A DNA stretch of 13,318 bases, from contig JAGOCY010000010.1 of assembly GCA_017998495.1 (NCBI GenBank), positions 1 through 13,318 of the forward strand, written 5' to 3'. A model generated the notes under the pieces. The model was given only the letters and a program-made list of their open reading frames with translations. It did no database searches and was not told the origin of the DNA. Positions 1-7,105 of the stretch are shown one piece after another. Positions within the stretch are counted from its first letter, which is position 1. Every line of letters starts with the position of its first letter. The position numbers and the translations under genes were made by a program. Source of the DNA: Corallincola sp. GTDB taxonomy: Bacteria; Pseudomonadota; Gammaproteobacteria; Enterobacterales; Neiellaceae.

Positions 1-3000
1 AGTCGGGCTGGGCCTTGGCGACAACGGCCTCATCTACGTCTGGCAGGTGCTCGTGGCGCGATGCCAGGAAGCTGTAGATCACCGGCAACACAAAGAGGGT
101 GAACAGGGTGCCGATGGTCAGGCCGGCAACAATGACGATGCCGATGGAGAAACGGCTGACCGCCCCCGCCCCTTCTGCCAGCAGCAGCGGGATCAGACCA
201 GCGACCATGGCTGCAGTGGTCATCAGGATCGGCCGTAACCGTACCCGCGCCGCTTCGGTGACCGCGGCGATGCGATCTTTGCCATGGTGCAGCTGCTCCT
301 CCTTGGCGACTTCACAGATCAGGATGCCGTGCTTGGTGATCAGGCCAATCAGGGTGACCAGACCGATCTGCGAGTAGATGTTCATGGTCGCCAACCCCCA
401 GGCCAGCGCCACCAGTGCGCCACACACCGCCAGCGGCACCGATACCAGGATCACCAGCGGATCGCGGGCGCTCTCAAACTGGCTGGCCAGCACCAGAAAG
501 ATGATGGCAATGGCCAGAGCGAAAGTAGCAAACAGGGCACTGCCCTCAGTGACGAACTGGCGCGACTCGCCGAGGAAGTCGTACTGGTAGCCCTTGGGCA
601 GGATCTCGCTGGCCAGCCCCTTGAGGGTGTTGACCGCATCGCCCATGGCCACCCCGGGCATGGCCACGGCGCCAATGGTGGCACTGTTGAGCTGGTTGAA
701 ATGGGGCAGGAAGCGAGGTTCACCGCTCACTTCCAGGGTCACCAGATTGCCCAGCGGTACCGCCAGGCCATCCGCCGCCCGCACGTAGTACTGGTTGATC
801 GACTCGGGATTGAGGCGCAACGAGCGCTCCACCTGCGGGATCACCTCGTAGCTGCGGCCCCCCAGATCGATGCGGTTGACATAGCCATCGCTCATCAGCA
901 CCCCCAGTGTCTGGGCGATCTGCTGCATGGTGATGCCGTAGGCACCGGCCTTGTCGCGGTCAATGCGGATCTTGAGTCCGGCAGCGTCGTAGGAGAGGTC
1001 CATCTCGGTGTAGACAAACTTGCCGCTCTCCTTCACCCGTTCATAGACGGCACTGGCCACCTCAAACAGGCTTTCAAAGCTGTTGGGGGTCGTCATCACA
1101 AACTGGATCGGCAGGCCGCTGGAGGAGCCAGGCAACTCAGGGAAGGGGAAGGCGGAGAATGACACCCCCGGGATCTCCTTGACCTTATGCGCTGCCTCGG
1201 CCAGCACCTCGGCCTGACTACGCTCGCGCTCGCCCCAGCTCTTGAGCACCAGAATGCCCATGCCCATGTTGGCCTGGGGCACGCCGGTAAAGGAGAGCCA
1301 GGCTTCACGCTCAGGCAGCTGCAGTTCGCGGTCGCCAAACTTCATCTGTTGTTCGATGAAATCGAGGTTGGCGGTATTGGGGCCTTTGGCCATCACCATA
1401 AAGGCGCCTTTGTCTTCGTTGGGGGCCAGTTCGCTGGGGACAAAGCTGAACAGCATCGGCAGCGAGACAAAGACCAGCACGGCAAACAGGATCACCACCG
1501 CGCGCTGCTGCATCACCGCGCCCAGCGCCCGCTCATAGCCACGGTTGACCCGGCCGAGCACCCGCTCGACCGCTGCTTCAAAGCGGCTGGGGTGGGTGTG
1601 TGGCTTGAGCATCTTGGCGCACATCATCGGTGACAGGGTCAGAGCCACCACCCCGGAGACAAACACGGCGCCGGCCAGGGTCAGGGCGAACTCCTTGAAC
1701 AGGGCGCCGGTGAGGCCGCCCATCAGGGCGATAGGGGCATAAACCGCCGCCAGGGTGATGGTCATGGCGATCACCGGGCCCGCGATCTCGCGGGTACCAA
1801 TGAGGGCGGCCTGGAATGGGTTCTTGCCGAGCTTGATATGGCGGTCAACGTTTTCCACCACCACGATGGCGTCATCTACCACCAGGCCGATGGCCAACAC
1901 CATGGCTAGCAGGGTCATCAGATTGATGGTGAAACCGAAGAACTGCATCAGCATGGCCACCCCGATCAGCGACAGCGGAATGGTGATGATCGGGATCACC
2001 ACGGCGCGCATGTTGCCAAGGAACAGGATGATCACCACCAGCACGATGGCGGCCGCCTCGGCAATGGTTTTGACCACCTCGGCGATCGACTCTTCGATGG
2101 CGATGGTGGAGTCATAGAGCACCATCATCTTCATGGTTGAGGGCAGCTGCTTCTGCAGCTCCGGCAGCATCTGCCGCACCTCGTGGGTGATGTCGAGGGG
2201 GTTGGCGGTTGGTGCGGCGTCCAGCCCCACAACCACCGCATTCTGGCCGTTGGCGAGGGCGCGGTAGGTGTCATGGCTCTTTTCCAGCGACACCCGGGCG
2301 ATATCGCCGACGCGCACTACTGAGCCATCGCTTTCGCTCTTGATCACCATCCGCTCCAGATCGGCGGCGGTTTCTACCTGGGTTTCGGCGGTGGTGTTGA
2401 ACACTGTGAAGGTGCCGATGGTCTGGCCGGGTGCAGCCTGCACGTTGTTGGCGGTCAGCGCCTGTACCACCTCGGCGGCGGTCAGGTTAAAGGCTGCCAT
2501 CCGGGCTGGGTCCAGCCAGATGCGCAGGGCAAATTTGACCCCGCCGTAGAGATTGACCTTGGCCACCCCGCCAATGGTGAACAGCTGTGGCCGGATCACC
2601 CGCTCCAGATAGTCGTTGAGCTGGCTGGTGTTGAGTTCGTCGCTGGAGAAGGCGATATAGATCACCGAGGTGCCGCCACCAGTCGACAGATCGACGGTTG
2701 GATCTTCGGCTTCGCTGGGCAGCTGCGAGCGTACCGAGTTGACTTTGGCCAGAATATTGGCCAGTGCCGCATTGGGATCGGTGTTGAGCTTCATGGTCAC
2801 GGTGACCGTCGACAGCCCGGCGGCGCTGCTGGAGGTGATGAAGTCGACGTTGTCGGCCTGAGCCACCGCCTGCTCAATCGGTTGGGTAATAAACCCCTGA
2901 ATCAGGTCGGCACTGGCGCCGTAGTAGCTGGTGGTGACGGCGACCACGGTGTTGGTGATCTCTGGATACTCACGTACCTGCATCCCTTTCAGGGCGTTGA

Positions 3001-3076
3001 GGCCGAGCAGCAGGATCAGCAGGCTGATGCTGGCCGCCAGCACCGGGCGGCGGATAAAGATGTCGGTAAAGCGCAT
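1..3076 (-). CDS. RND-family multidrug efflux permease (HAE-1 type, MexI-like), 3' end cut by window
   Basis: This is the inner-membrane proton/drug antiporter of a tripartite efflux pump. The frame is open for 1025 codons from the ATG at 3076 to the window edge, close to the usual 1020-1040 residues, so only the extreme C-terminus is missing. The protein starts MRFTDIFIRRPVLAA, with a first membrane segment near residues 11-29. Two large periplasmic regions each precede blocks of hydrophobic segments, as in AcrB. The paired TM4 aspartates of the proton relay are present (D401-D402, in GLVVDDAIVVVENV), as is the TM10 lysine (K915, in LITKHGIL). GGGAGG lies 5 bases before the ATG, and the gene starts 11 bases after the adaptor stop, so the two are co-transcribed. 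The N-terminus resembles MexI more than AcrB, but the drug spectrum cannot be read from sequence. No outer-membrane channel gene is visible here. Confidence 0.95.
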   Translation of the reverse strand, partial: MRFTDIFIRRPVLAASISLLILLLGLNALKGMQVREYPEITNTVVAVTTSYYGASADLIQGFITQPIEQAVAQADNVDFITSSSAAGLSTVTVTMKLNTDPNAALANILAKVNSVRSQLPSEAEDPTVDLSTGGGTSVIYIAFSSDELNTSQLNDYLERVIRPQLFTIGGVAKVNLYGGVKFALRIWLDPARMAAFNLTAAEVVQALTANNVQAAPGQTIGTFTVFNTTAETQVETAADLERMVIKSESDGSVVRVGDIARVSLEKSHDTYRALANGQNAVVVGLDAAPTANPLDITHEVRQMLPELQKQLPSTMKMMVLYDSTIAIEESIAEVVKTIAEAAAIVLVVIILFLGNMRAVVIPIITIPLSLIGVAMLMQFFGFTINLMTLLAMVLAIGLVVDDAIVVVENVDRHIKLGKNPFQAALIGTREIAGPVIAMTITLAAVYAPIALMGGLTGALFKEFALTLAGAVFVSGVVALTLSPMMCAKMLKPHTHPSRFEAAVERVLGRVNRGYERALGAVMQQRAVVILFAVLVFVSLPMLFSFVPSELAPNEDKGAFMVMAKGPNTANLDFIEQQMKFGDRELQLPEREAWLSFTGVPQANMGMGILVLKSWGERERSQAEVLAEAAHKVKEIPGVSFSAFPFPELPGSSSGLPIQFVMTTPNSFESLFEVASAVYERVKESGKFVYTEMDLSYDAAGLKIRIDRDKAGAYGITMQQIAQTLGVLMSDGYVNRIDLGGRSYEVIPQVERSLRLNPESINQYYVRAADGLAVPLGNLVTLEVSGEPRFLPHFNQLNSATIGAVAMPGVAMGDAVNTLKGLASEILPKGYQYDFLGESRQFVTEGSALFATFALAIAIIFLVLASQFESARDPLVILVSVPLAVCGALVALAWGLATMNIYSQIGLVTLIGLITKHGILICEVAKEEQLHHGKDRIAAVTEAARVRLRPILMTTAAMVAGLIPLLLAEGAGAVSRFSIGIVIVAGLTIGTLFTLFVLPVIYSFLASRHEHLPDVDEAVVAKAQPD

Positions 3077-3087
3077 GGGGCCTCCCG

Positions 3088-4212
3088 TTACAGCGCCGGC
3101 ACCACGGCCGGCACCTCGACGTTAAAGCCTTCAGCCAGGCTGACCTTGCTGCCATTGGAGAGGCGCAGCTGACCACTGGTCACCACCAGCTGGCCCGGCT
3201 CCAACCCCTTGCTGATGCGGGCCACCTCGGCGCGCCGTTCAGCCACCTGGATATCCACAGGGCGGGCACGCAGGACTTCGCTGCCGTTCTCCTGATGCTT
3301 CTCGACCACGAACACGTTGTCACCATAGAGGGTGTAGTTGATGGCGATTTGCGGCACTACCAGCTGCTGCTTGAGGGTGGGCAGCAGCACATTGACCCGG
3401 GCAAACATGCCTGAGCGCAGCACTTGTCCCTGATTGGGGATGTCGGCCTGCAGCTGGACCATCCCCGATTGATAGTTCACCGCCGGCTCGATGGCGGTGA
3501 TGGTGCCGACAAAGCTCTTGCTGGGATAGGCATCGACCCCCACTTCAATGCGCTGACCGACGGCCACCTGAGGCAGCAGGGTCTGGGGCAGGGTAAAGCG
3601 CAGGCGCATGGTGCTGATGTCCTCAAGGCGGACAATTTCGGTGCCGGCATTGAGGTAGTCGCCGAGAAATACATTGCGCAGCCCGACCACGCCATCAAAG
3701 GGGGCGCGGATGGTACGGCGGTTGATGGTGGCCTGCAGCGAGGCGATTTCCGCCTTGAGCGACAGGAAATTGGCCTCCGCCTCATCGCGCTGCCCTTCGG
3801 AGATCGACCCCTGGCCGTAGAGCTTCTGCAGCCGTTTGGCCTGGGCCTCAGTGGCGGGCAGTTTGGCCTGGGCCGCCTCCAGATTGGCTTGCTCCACAGC
3901 GGCATCGAGGTTGACCAGCAGATCGCCGGCCTTGAGGGCCTGACCCGATTCAAAGCCAATTCTGACCACAGTGCCGGCGGTTTCGCTCGCCAGGGTCACC
4001 CCTTGATAGGGCTCGATGAAGCCAAAGGATTCGAGCTTGGGCACCCAGTCCTGGGGCTTGGTCTCGACCACCGTGACCTTGAACTCGGGTTCGGGCATGT
4101 TGGCAAAATACTGAGCAATCATCTTGTTTTTGAAAAGGTTAAAACCGATCACGGTGCCCAGCAGGACAACCACGATGGCGATCATCGCCAAATACCATTT
4201 GGTTTTGGTCAC
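3088..4212 (-). CDS. RND efflux periplasmic adaptor subunit (membrane fusion protein)
   Basis: This is the periplasmic adaptor that links the RND permease to an outer-membrane channel. It has 374 residues. An uncleaved N-terminal membrane anchor covers about residues 6-27, and there is no lipobox, so this is an anchored rather than lipidated adaptor. Two lipoyl half-motifs (about 72-104 and 166-198, the second containing RAPFDGVVGLRN) flank an alpha-helical hairpin (about 105-165) rich in Ala, Glu, Gln and Lys. Beta-barrel and membrane-proximal domains follow. The start is GTG at 4212, preceded by AAGGAG with about 7 bases of spacing. That GTG overlaps the TGA of the upstream tetR gene (GTGA), so translation is probably coupled. 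The permease follows after 11 bases. Alternative starts downstream would remove the membrane anchor and are unlikely. Confidence 0.93.
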   Translation of the reverse strand: MTKTKWYLAMIAIVVVLLGTVIGFNLFKNKMIAQYFANMPEPEFKVTVVETKPQDWVPKLESFGFIEPYQGVTLASETAGTVVRIGFESGQALKAGDLLVNLDAAVEQANLEAAQAKLPATEAQAKRLQKLYGQGSISEGQRDEAEANFLSLKAEIASLQATINRRTIRAPFDGVVGLRNVFLGDYLNAGTEIVRLEDISTMRLRFTLPQTLLPQVAVGQRIEVGVDAYPSKSFVGTITAIEPAVNYQSGMVQLQADIPNQGQVLRSGMFARVNVLLPTLKQQLVVPQIAINYTLYGDNVFVVEKHQENGSEVLRARPVDIQVAERRAEVARISKGLEPGQLVVTSGQLRLSNGSKVSLAEGFNVEVPAVVPAL

Positions 4213-4802
4213 GTCAGTGCTCCTTCAAGAGTCGCAGAATTCAGGGCAATCGCTCGCCAGCTAGCGCTGGCGAGACTTGCCAGGGTTGTCTCATCGACAT
4301 CGGGGATCAGGCCGAGATGCTGCTTTTCCGCCAGCGCCACTGCGCTATCGAGGGCAAACAGGGCCAGCAGCTGCACCGGCCAAGGTTTGACCAGCGCGCG
4401 CTGGCGCATCTCTTCCATCAGTGCGATCAGGGGGGCAAACAGCTGCTCTTGGCGGGCCATCAGCGCCACGCGATCACACTCTGGAGAATGGATATAGAAC
4501 ATCCAGCAACGCAGGGCATCGGGATTGGCCACAAAATAACGATAGAGGCGCAACCAGTAGCCGCTGAGGCGCTGGGCCAGTGGCTGGCTGACATCATCAC
4601 CGTGGTTAACGGCAGTGGTGGCGGCCACCATCACCTGCTCTTGCACGGCCGCCAGCAGCGCCTGTTTGTCCGCAAAATAGAGATAGAGGGTGCCGGTTGC
4701 CACGCCTGCAGCCCGGGCAACCGAGGCCATGGTCATGGCGTAGCTACCGCGCTGGGCCAGCTCACGCTCGGCGGCATCCAGAATGGCCTGACGCTTGTGC
4801 AT
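4209..4802 (-). CDS. TetR/AcrR-family transcriptional regulator of the efflux operon
   Basis: This is a one-component repressor, likely controlling its own operon and the pump behind it. It has 197 residues, normal for the family. The N-terminal helix-turn-helix spans about residues 5-50 and contains the typical recognition stretch ASVARAAGVATGTLYLYF followed by DKQALL. The rest is helical and would be the ligand-binding and dimer domain, which is variable and does not reveal the inducer. The ATG at 4802 is preceded by AGGAG with 6 bases of spacing. It is the first gene of the operon and its stop overlaps the adaptor start by 4 bases. A near-perfect TGAACG-N2-CGCTCA palindrome lies just upstream of the ribosome-binding site, which suggests autorepression. 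The target is inferred from position. Confidence 0.92.
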   Translation of the reverse strand: MHKRQAILDAAERELAQRGSYAMTMASVARAAGVATGTLYLYFADKQALLAAVQEQVMVAATTAVNHGDDVSQPLAQRLSGYWLRLYRYFVANPDALRCWMFYIHSPECDRVALMARQEQLFAPLIALMEEMRQRALVKPWPVQLLALFALDSAVALAEKQHLGLIPDVDETTLASLASASWRAIALNSATLEGALT

Positions 4803-4819
4803 GGCGGCTCCTGCAAAAA

Positions 4820-4833
4820 TGAACGGACGCTCA
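4820..4833. promoter_or_regulatory. Candidate TetR-family operator upstream of the efflux operon
   Basis: TGAACGGACGCTCA is a 14-base inverted repeat (TGAACG / TGAGCG half-sites, one mismatch, 2-base centre). It starts 18 bases upstream of the tetR start codon, just before the ribosome-binding site. TGAACG-N2-CGTTCA-like palindromes are typical of AcrR/TetR-type repressor sites. Binding here would block initiation or early elongation of the tetR-adaptor-RND message. The regulator-site pairing is inferred from position and motif shape. Confidence 0.5.
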
Positions 4834-4855
4834 GTCTAGACCTGTTTGCCAATAG

Positions 4856-4873
4856 CCGCCAGTTGACTGGCGG
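4856..4873. repeat. Perfect inverted repeat in the tetR/ubiK divergent region
   Basis: CCGCCAG-TTGA-CTGGCGG is a perfect 7-base inverted repeat with a 4-base centre. In RNA the stem could extend by about three further pairs, including G-U pairs. No T-run follows on either strand, so it is not a standard intrinsic terminator. It lies 53 bases upstream of tetR and 87 bases upstream of ubiK, where an operator for either divergent promoter would be expected. It differs in sequence from the TGAACG palindrome 22 bases away, so if it is an operator it may serve a different regulator. Confidence 0.5.
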
Positions 4874-4900
4874 TTGGAATCTGTTGGCGTTGTTAGCCGG

Positions 4901-4931
4901 TTGGCTGGCGCTGACCATGGCGGTGTACACT
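4901..4931 (+). promoter_or_regulatory. Weak candidate sigma70 promoter for ubiK
   Basis: A -10-like TACACT (4926-4931, preceded by TG) lies 29 bases upstream of the ubiK start. The nearest -35-like hexamer is TTGGCT (4901-4906) at a long 19-base spacing. The -10 alone is plausible but the -35 is poor, so this is a guess at the position and not a firm call. Confidence 0.22.
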
Positions 4932-4960
4932 GACGGCCACAGAGACCGAGGAGCACCACC

Positions 4961-5206
4961 ATGATCGATCCGCGCAAACTGGAAGGGATCGCCCGCCAAA
5001 TCAGCGAGTCACTGCCGCCTGGCCTGCGCAGCTTTGCCCAGGACGTGGAGGCCAAGAGCAAGCAGATCCTGATGGCCCAGCTGAGCAAACTGGATCTGGT
5101 GACCCGCGAGGAGTTTGAAGTTCAGACCCAGGTACTGCTGCGTACCCGCGAGAAACTGGAAGCGCTGGAGCAAAAACTGGCCGAGTTGGAAGCGCGCGCT
5201 GGCTGA
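4961..5206 (+). CDS. ubiK: Ubiquinone biosynthesis accessory factor UbiK (YqiC/BMFP family)
   Basis: UbiK is a small accessory protein that, with UbiJ, supports the soluble Ubi complex making ubiquinone under aerobic conditions. The family is also called BMFP for its membrane-fusogenic behaviour. This copy has 81 residues, the usual size. An amphipathic N-terminal half ([20 protein letters not shown], then [20 protein letters not shown]) leads into a C-terminal coiled coil from about residue 50 ([30 protein letters not shown]), the family signature layout. GAGGAG lies 7 bases upstream of the ATG. The gene stands alone on this strand, divergent from the efflux operon, and its end faces the next minus-strand gene across only 8 bases. 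Confidence 0.92.
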   Translation: MIDPRKLEGIARQISESLPPGLRSFAQDVEAKSKQILMAQLSKLDLVTREEFEVQTQVLLRTREKLEALEQKLAELEARAG

Positions 5207-5214
5207 GCGCAGCC

Positions 5215-5586
5215 TTAATCGCTGAGCAGCAATAGCGGTAGTGCAGCGCTGATCAGCAGTGCCGGGATGGTCCATGGCCACCAGCGGATCAGCCGCGGCT
5301 TGAGTTGGGCGATCGGCCAACGGCCGCCTTCAACGCGGGCCAGCAGTCGCTGGAAATCGTTACCGGCAAACAGCCAGAAGGGCAGATAGCGGCATACCTG
5401 CCCCTCTTCGGTGAGCAGGCGCAGGGCCAGTGGCCTGGGCTGCGGCTGACCGGGCCAGCGATACTGGCTCAAGCTCAGCCGGGCCACAGCCAACGGCGAG
5501 CCGTTAAAGCGCAGGTGCTGATCGTTGACCAGCAGCTTGTCGCCATTGCGTAGACGCAAGGCGAGCGTTGGGCGGTGACCTTCCAT
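5215..5586 (-). CDS. Hypothetical protein with C-terminal membrane segment
   Basis: No family was recognised for this 123-residue protein. Residues 1-97 are soluble-looking and rich in Arg and Leu, with one Cys (C65) and many tryptophans near the end. A basic, Trp-rich patch (LKPRLIRWWPW, about 95-105) precedes one hydrophobic segment (about 106-121), and only LSD follows. This layout resembles a tail-anchored protein with the bulk in the cytoplasm. The ATG at 5586 has only a weak AGGG-type ribosome-binding site about 7 bases upstream. It follows the YkgJ-type gene on the same strand after 43 bases and may share its transcript. GC-rich codon use matches the surrounding genes, which supports a real gene. 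Function unknown. Confidence 0.65.
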   Translation of the reverse strand: MEGHRPTLALRLRNGDKLLVNDQHLRFNGSPLAVARLSLSQYRWPGQPQPRPLALRLLTEEGQVCRYLPFWLFAGNDFQRLLARVEGGRWPIAQLKPRLIRWWPWTIPALLISAALPLLLLSD

Positions 5587-5629
5587 GACGGGCCCTAGGT
5601 AATGCAGGCTGAACGCAGGTTAACTGCTG

Positions 5630-5902
5630 TCAGCGGCTGACGGCAAGGGCTGGGGCCGTGTCGTTTTCCAACTGAATTAGGTAAGTCAGTGCCTGCTCAC
5701 GGCTGGTGCCACACATCGAAAGCCTGGGTTGCAGGCTGGCACAGACGGCGGGGCGGCGTGGGTCGGCAAACAAGCGGCAGCGCAACTGCTCGTCAAGCTG
5801 GGGGCAGGGCACGCCGGCCGGCTTGCCAGCAGGCAGTCCGGGTAGCGGTGTGGAGATGGACGGCGCTATACAACAGGCGGCGCAGCCGGTGCGACAATCC
5901 AT
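5630..5902 (-). CDS. YkgJ-family cysteine-cluster protein (putative Zn/Fe-chelating)
   Basis: This small cytoplasmic protein of 90 residues has eight cysteines (C3, C7, C10, C11, C33, C42, C54, C64). The N-terminal CxxxCxxCC cluster, [11 protein letters not shown], is the hallmark of the UPF0153/YkgJ family (CxxCxxCC-domain proteins thought to bind a zinc or iron-sulfur centre). The spaced later cysteines, including the [13 protein letters not shown] stretch, fit the family. The biochemical role of the family is not established. The ATG at 5902 has AGAGGA about 9 bases upstream. The gene is divergent from panZ across about 110 bases and precedes the hypothetical gene at 5586 on the same strand. 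Confidence 0.82.
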   Translation of the reverse strand: MDCRTGCAACCIAPSISTPLPGLPAGKPAGVPCPQLDEQLRCRLFADPRRPAVCASLQPRLSMCGTSREQALTYLIQLENDTAPALAVSR

Positions 5903-5944
5903 CAGTGGATTCCTCTGCTCAGGTCGCCGCCATGGTGATGGCCT

Positions 5945-5969
5945 GCGCTGACTAAAGCAACGTCAGCGC
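5945..5969. repeat. Perfect 8-base inverted repeat between the YkgJ-type gene and panZ
   Basis: GCGCTGAC (5945-5952) and GTCAGCGC (5962-5969) are exact inverted copies with a 9-base spacer, in the 111-base divergent region. There is no T-tract on either side, so a terminator is unlikely. Options are an operator for a dimeric regulator serving one or both divergent genes, or a hairpin in the panZ leader. The function is not known. Confidence 0.5.
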
Positions 5970-6013
5970 CTCGTGATAGCATGCCGCCGCCAATCGCCAA
6001 GGGAGTTTTACCG

Positions 6014-6412
6014 GTGCGTCTAACCGCCTTCCGTTTTCACCAGTGGCCGCGTGACCCAGCGTTGCTGGCCGATCTCGGCAAAGTCTACGATGCCGACACG
6101 CTGGCCCGTTTGGCTGCCACCGTCAGCAGCACCAAGCTGCTGGTCACGGCCCGTTTCAATGATCACCATTTGGCCGCCGCCCTGCTGGAGCTCGATGGCG
6201 AACCGGCGCGGCTGTCGCAGCTGGTGGTACGTGAGGTGACCCGCCGCCGCGGCGTTGGCCGCTTTCTGGTGGATGAAGCGGCGGCCTTGGCGGCGGAGGC
6301 CGGGGCCCAGCGACTGCAGCTGTGTGATCTGAAGGATGCTGCCGCCACCGCTTTTGCGGCGGCCTGCGGCTTTACCGGCGAGGATTACACTTTGGCGTTG
6401 ATCAACCCCTGA
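6014..6412 (+). CDS. panZ: PanZ/PanM: PanD maturation and regulatory factor (GNAT fold)
   Basis: PanZ (also PanM) binds acetyl-CoA and triggers self-cleavage of the aspartate decarboxylase PanD into its active pyruvoyl form. The PanZ-acetyl-CoA complex then inhibits PanD, giving feedback on pantothenate and CoA synthesis. The 132-residue protein has the GNAT acetyl-CoA loop in the family-specific form [18 protein letters not shown] (residues 71-88), nearly identical to E. coli PanZ (127 residues). It also has the [12 protein letters not shown] strand (46-57) and a C-terminal [11 protein letters not shown] motif. The GTG start at 6014 was chosen because AAGGGAG lies 8 bases upstream and the N-terminus (M/VRLTAFRF) then fits the family. 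An in-frame ATG at 5981 would add 11 unlikely residues. The 3' end overlaps the convergent engB by 28 bases. Confidence 0.88.
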   Translation: MRLTAFRFHQWPRDPALLADLGKVYDADTLARLAATVSSTKLLVTARFNDHHLAAALLELDGEPARLSQLVVREVTRRRGVGRFLVDEAAALAAEAGAQRLQLCDLKDAAATAFAAACGFTGEDYTLALINP

Positions 6413-7008
6413 ATAAAGCCCTCCAGGGCTTCCACCCCCTGCTTGGCCAATGCCGAGAAGGGGGCAACCGTGACCTGGCCCGCAGTTACCTCGGGGGCGC
6501 GCTGAACCTGCTGCACGGTGGCCGCTACGGCGCCGCGTGACAGCTTGTCGGCCTTGGTCAGCAGTAGCAGTACCGGCAGCTGGCGCTGGTTGGCCCATGC
6601 CAGCAGGTTGCGATCCAGCTCTTTGAGCGGATGGCGAATGTCGCTTAACACCACCAGCCCCTTGAGGCACTGGCGGCGATTAAGGTAATCGCCGAGGGTC
6701 TGCTGCCAGCGCAGTTTGATCTCTTCAGGCACCTGGGCGAAGCCATAGCCCGGCAGATCCACCAGTCTGACCCCGTCGCACAGGGTGAACAGGTTGATCA
6801 GTTGGGTGCGGCCGGGGGTGCGGCTGGCGCGGGCCAGCTGGCGCTGGCGGGCCAGGGTGTTGAGGGCGGTCGATTTACCGGCATTGGAGCGGCCGGCAAA
6901 GGCGATCTCCAGCCCTTGATCCGCCGGCAGCTGGTGCAGCTCGGCGGCGCTGGTCAAAAACTGGAGGTTGGCGAAGTGAACCGCCTCTGGCACTGCGTTT
7001 ACCGGCAT
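6385..7008 (-). CDS. engB: Ribosome biogenesis GTP-binding protein EngB (YihA/YsxC)
   Basis: EngB is an essential Era/Obg-type GTPase needed for late assembly of the 50S ribosomal subunit. The 207 residues match the family (about 200-215). GTPase motifs appear in order: G1 GRSNAGKS (39-46), G2 region [11 protein letters not shown] (64-74), G3 [13 protein letters not shown] (84-96), G4 TKADKL (151-156) and G5 FSALAKQGV (184-192). All key residues are intact. The start at 7008 gives an N-terminus like E. coli YihA, but no clear ribosome-binding site precedes it. The gene is divergent from cytochrome c4, a neighbourhood known in gammaproteobacteria. Its last 28 bases overlap the end of panZ on the other strand. 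Confidence 0.96.
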   Translation of the reverse strand: MPVNAVPEAVHFANLQFLTSAAELHQLPADQGLEIAFAGRSNAGKSTALNTLARQRQLARASRTPGRTQLINLFTLCDGVRLVDLPGYGFAQVPEEIKLRWQQTLGDYLNRRQCLKGLVVLSDIRHPLKELDRNLLAWANQRQLPVLLLLTKADKLSRGAVAATVQQVQRAPEVTAGQVTVAPFSALAKQGVEALEGFIQGLINAKV

Positions 7009-7025
7009 CTGAATTGGTGTAAAAT
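6998..7025 (+). promoter_or_regulatory. Candidate sigma70 promoter for the cytochrome c4 gene
   Basis: TTTACC (6998-7003) and TAAAAT (7020-7025) are separated by 16 bases and resemble -35 and -10 boxes. The -10 is directly preceded by TG. The site lies 80 bases upstream of the cytochrome start and partly inside the first codons of the divergent engB, so the two transcripts would overlap at their 5' ends. Judged by consensus match only. Confidence 0.4.
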
Positions 7026-7105
7026 CCGACGTTGTGGATGGACAATCATAATGGTTCCGCAGCCAATGACGGAATCAAAAGCGAGATAGCGGGGAATTGA
7101 GGCTA

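Noticed and set aside
284-1162. Long plus-strand open frame (292 codons) opposite the RND gene
   Set aside because: It is the antisense shadow of a clear RND permease. The composition is typical of GC-rich mirror frames (runs of His, Gln, Gly, Asp) and no domain is recognisable.
3424-4497. 357-codon plus-strand frame opposite the adaptor and tetR genes
   Set aside because: It spans two genes on the other strand and shows no known motif. The minus-strand products have full family signatures and good ribosome-binding sites.
5201-5214. Hairpin GGCTG-AGCG-CAGCC at the end of ubiK as a terminator
   Set aside because: The stem is only five base pairs and is followed by TTAATC on one strand and no T-run on the other. 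It overlaps the ubiK stop and is too weak to call.
5981-6013. Upstream ATG start for panZ
   Set aside because: It lacks a ribosome-binding site and adds a non-family N-terminal extension. The GTG at 6014 has AAGGGAG at good spacing.
6385-6420. Place where Spot 42 (spf) RNA might sit, next to the 3' end of engB as in E. coli
   Set aside because: The engB end directly overlaps panZ, leaving no intergenic space, and no Spot 42-like sequence or T-rich terminator is visible.
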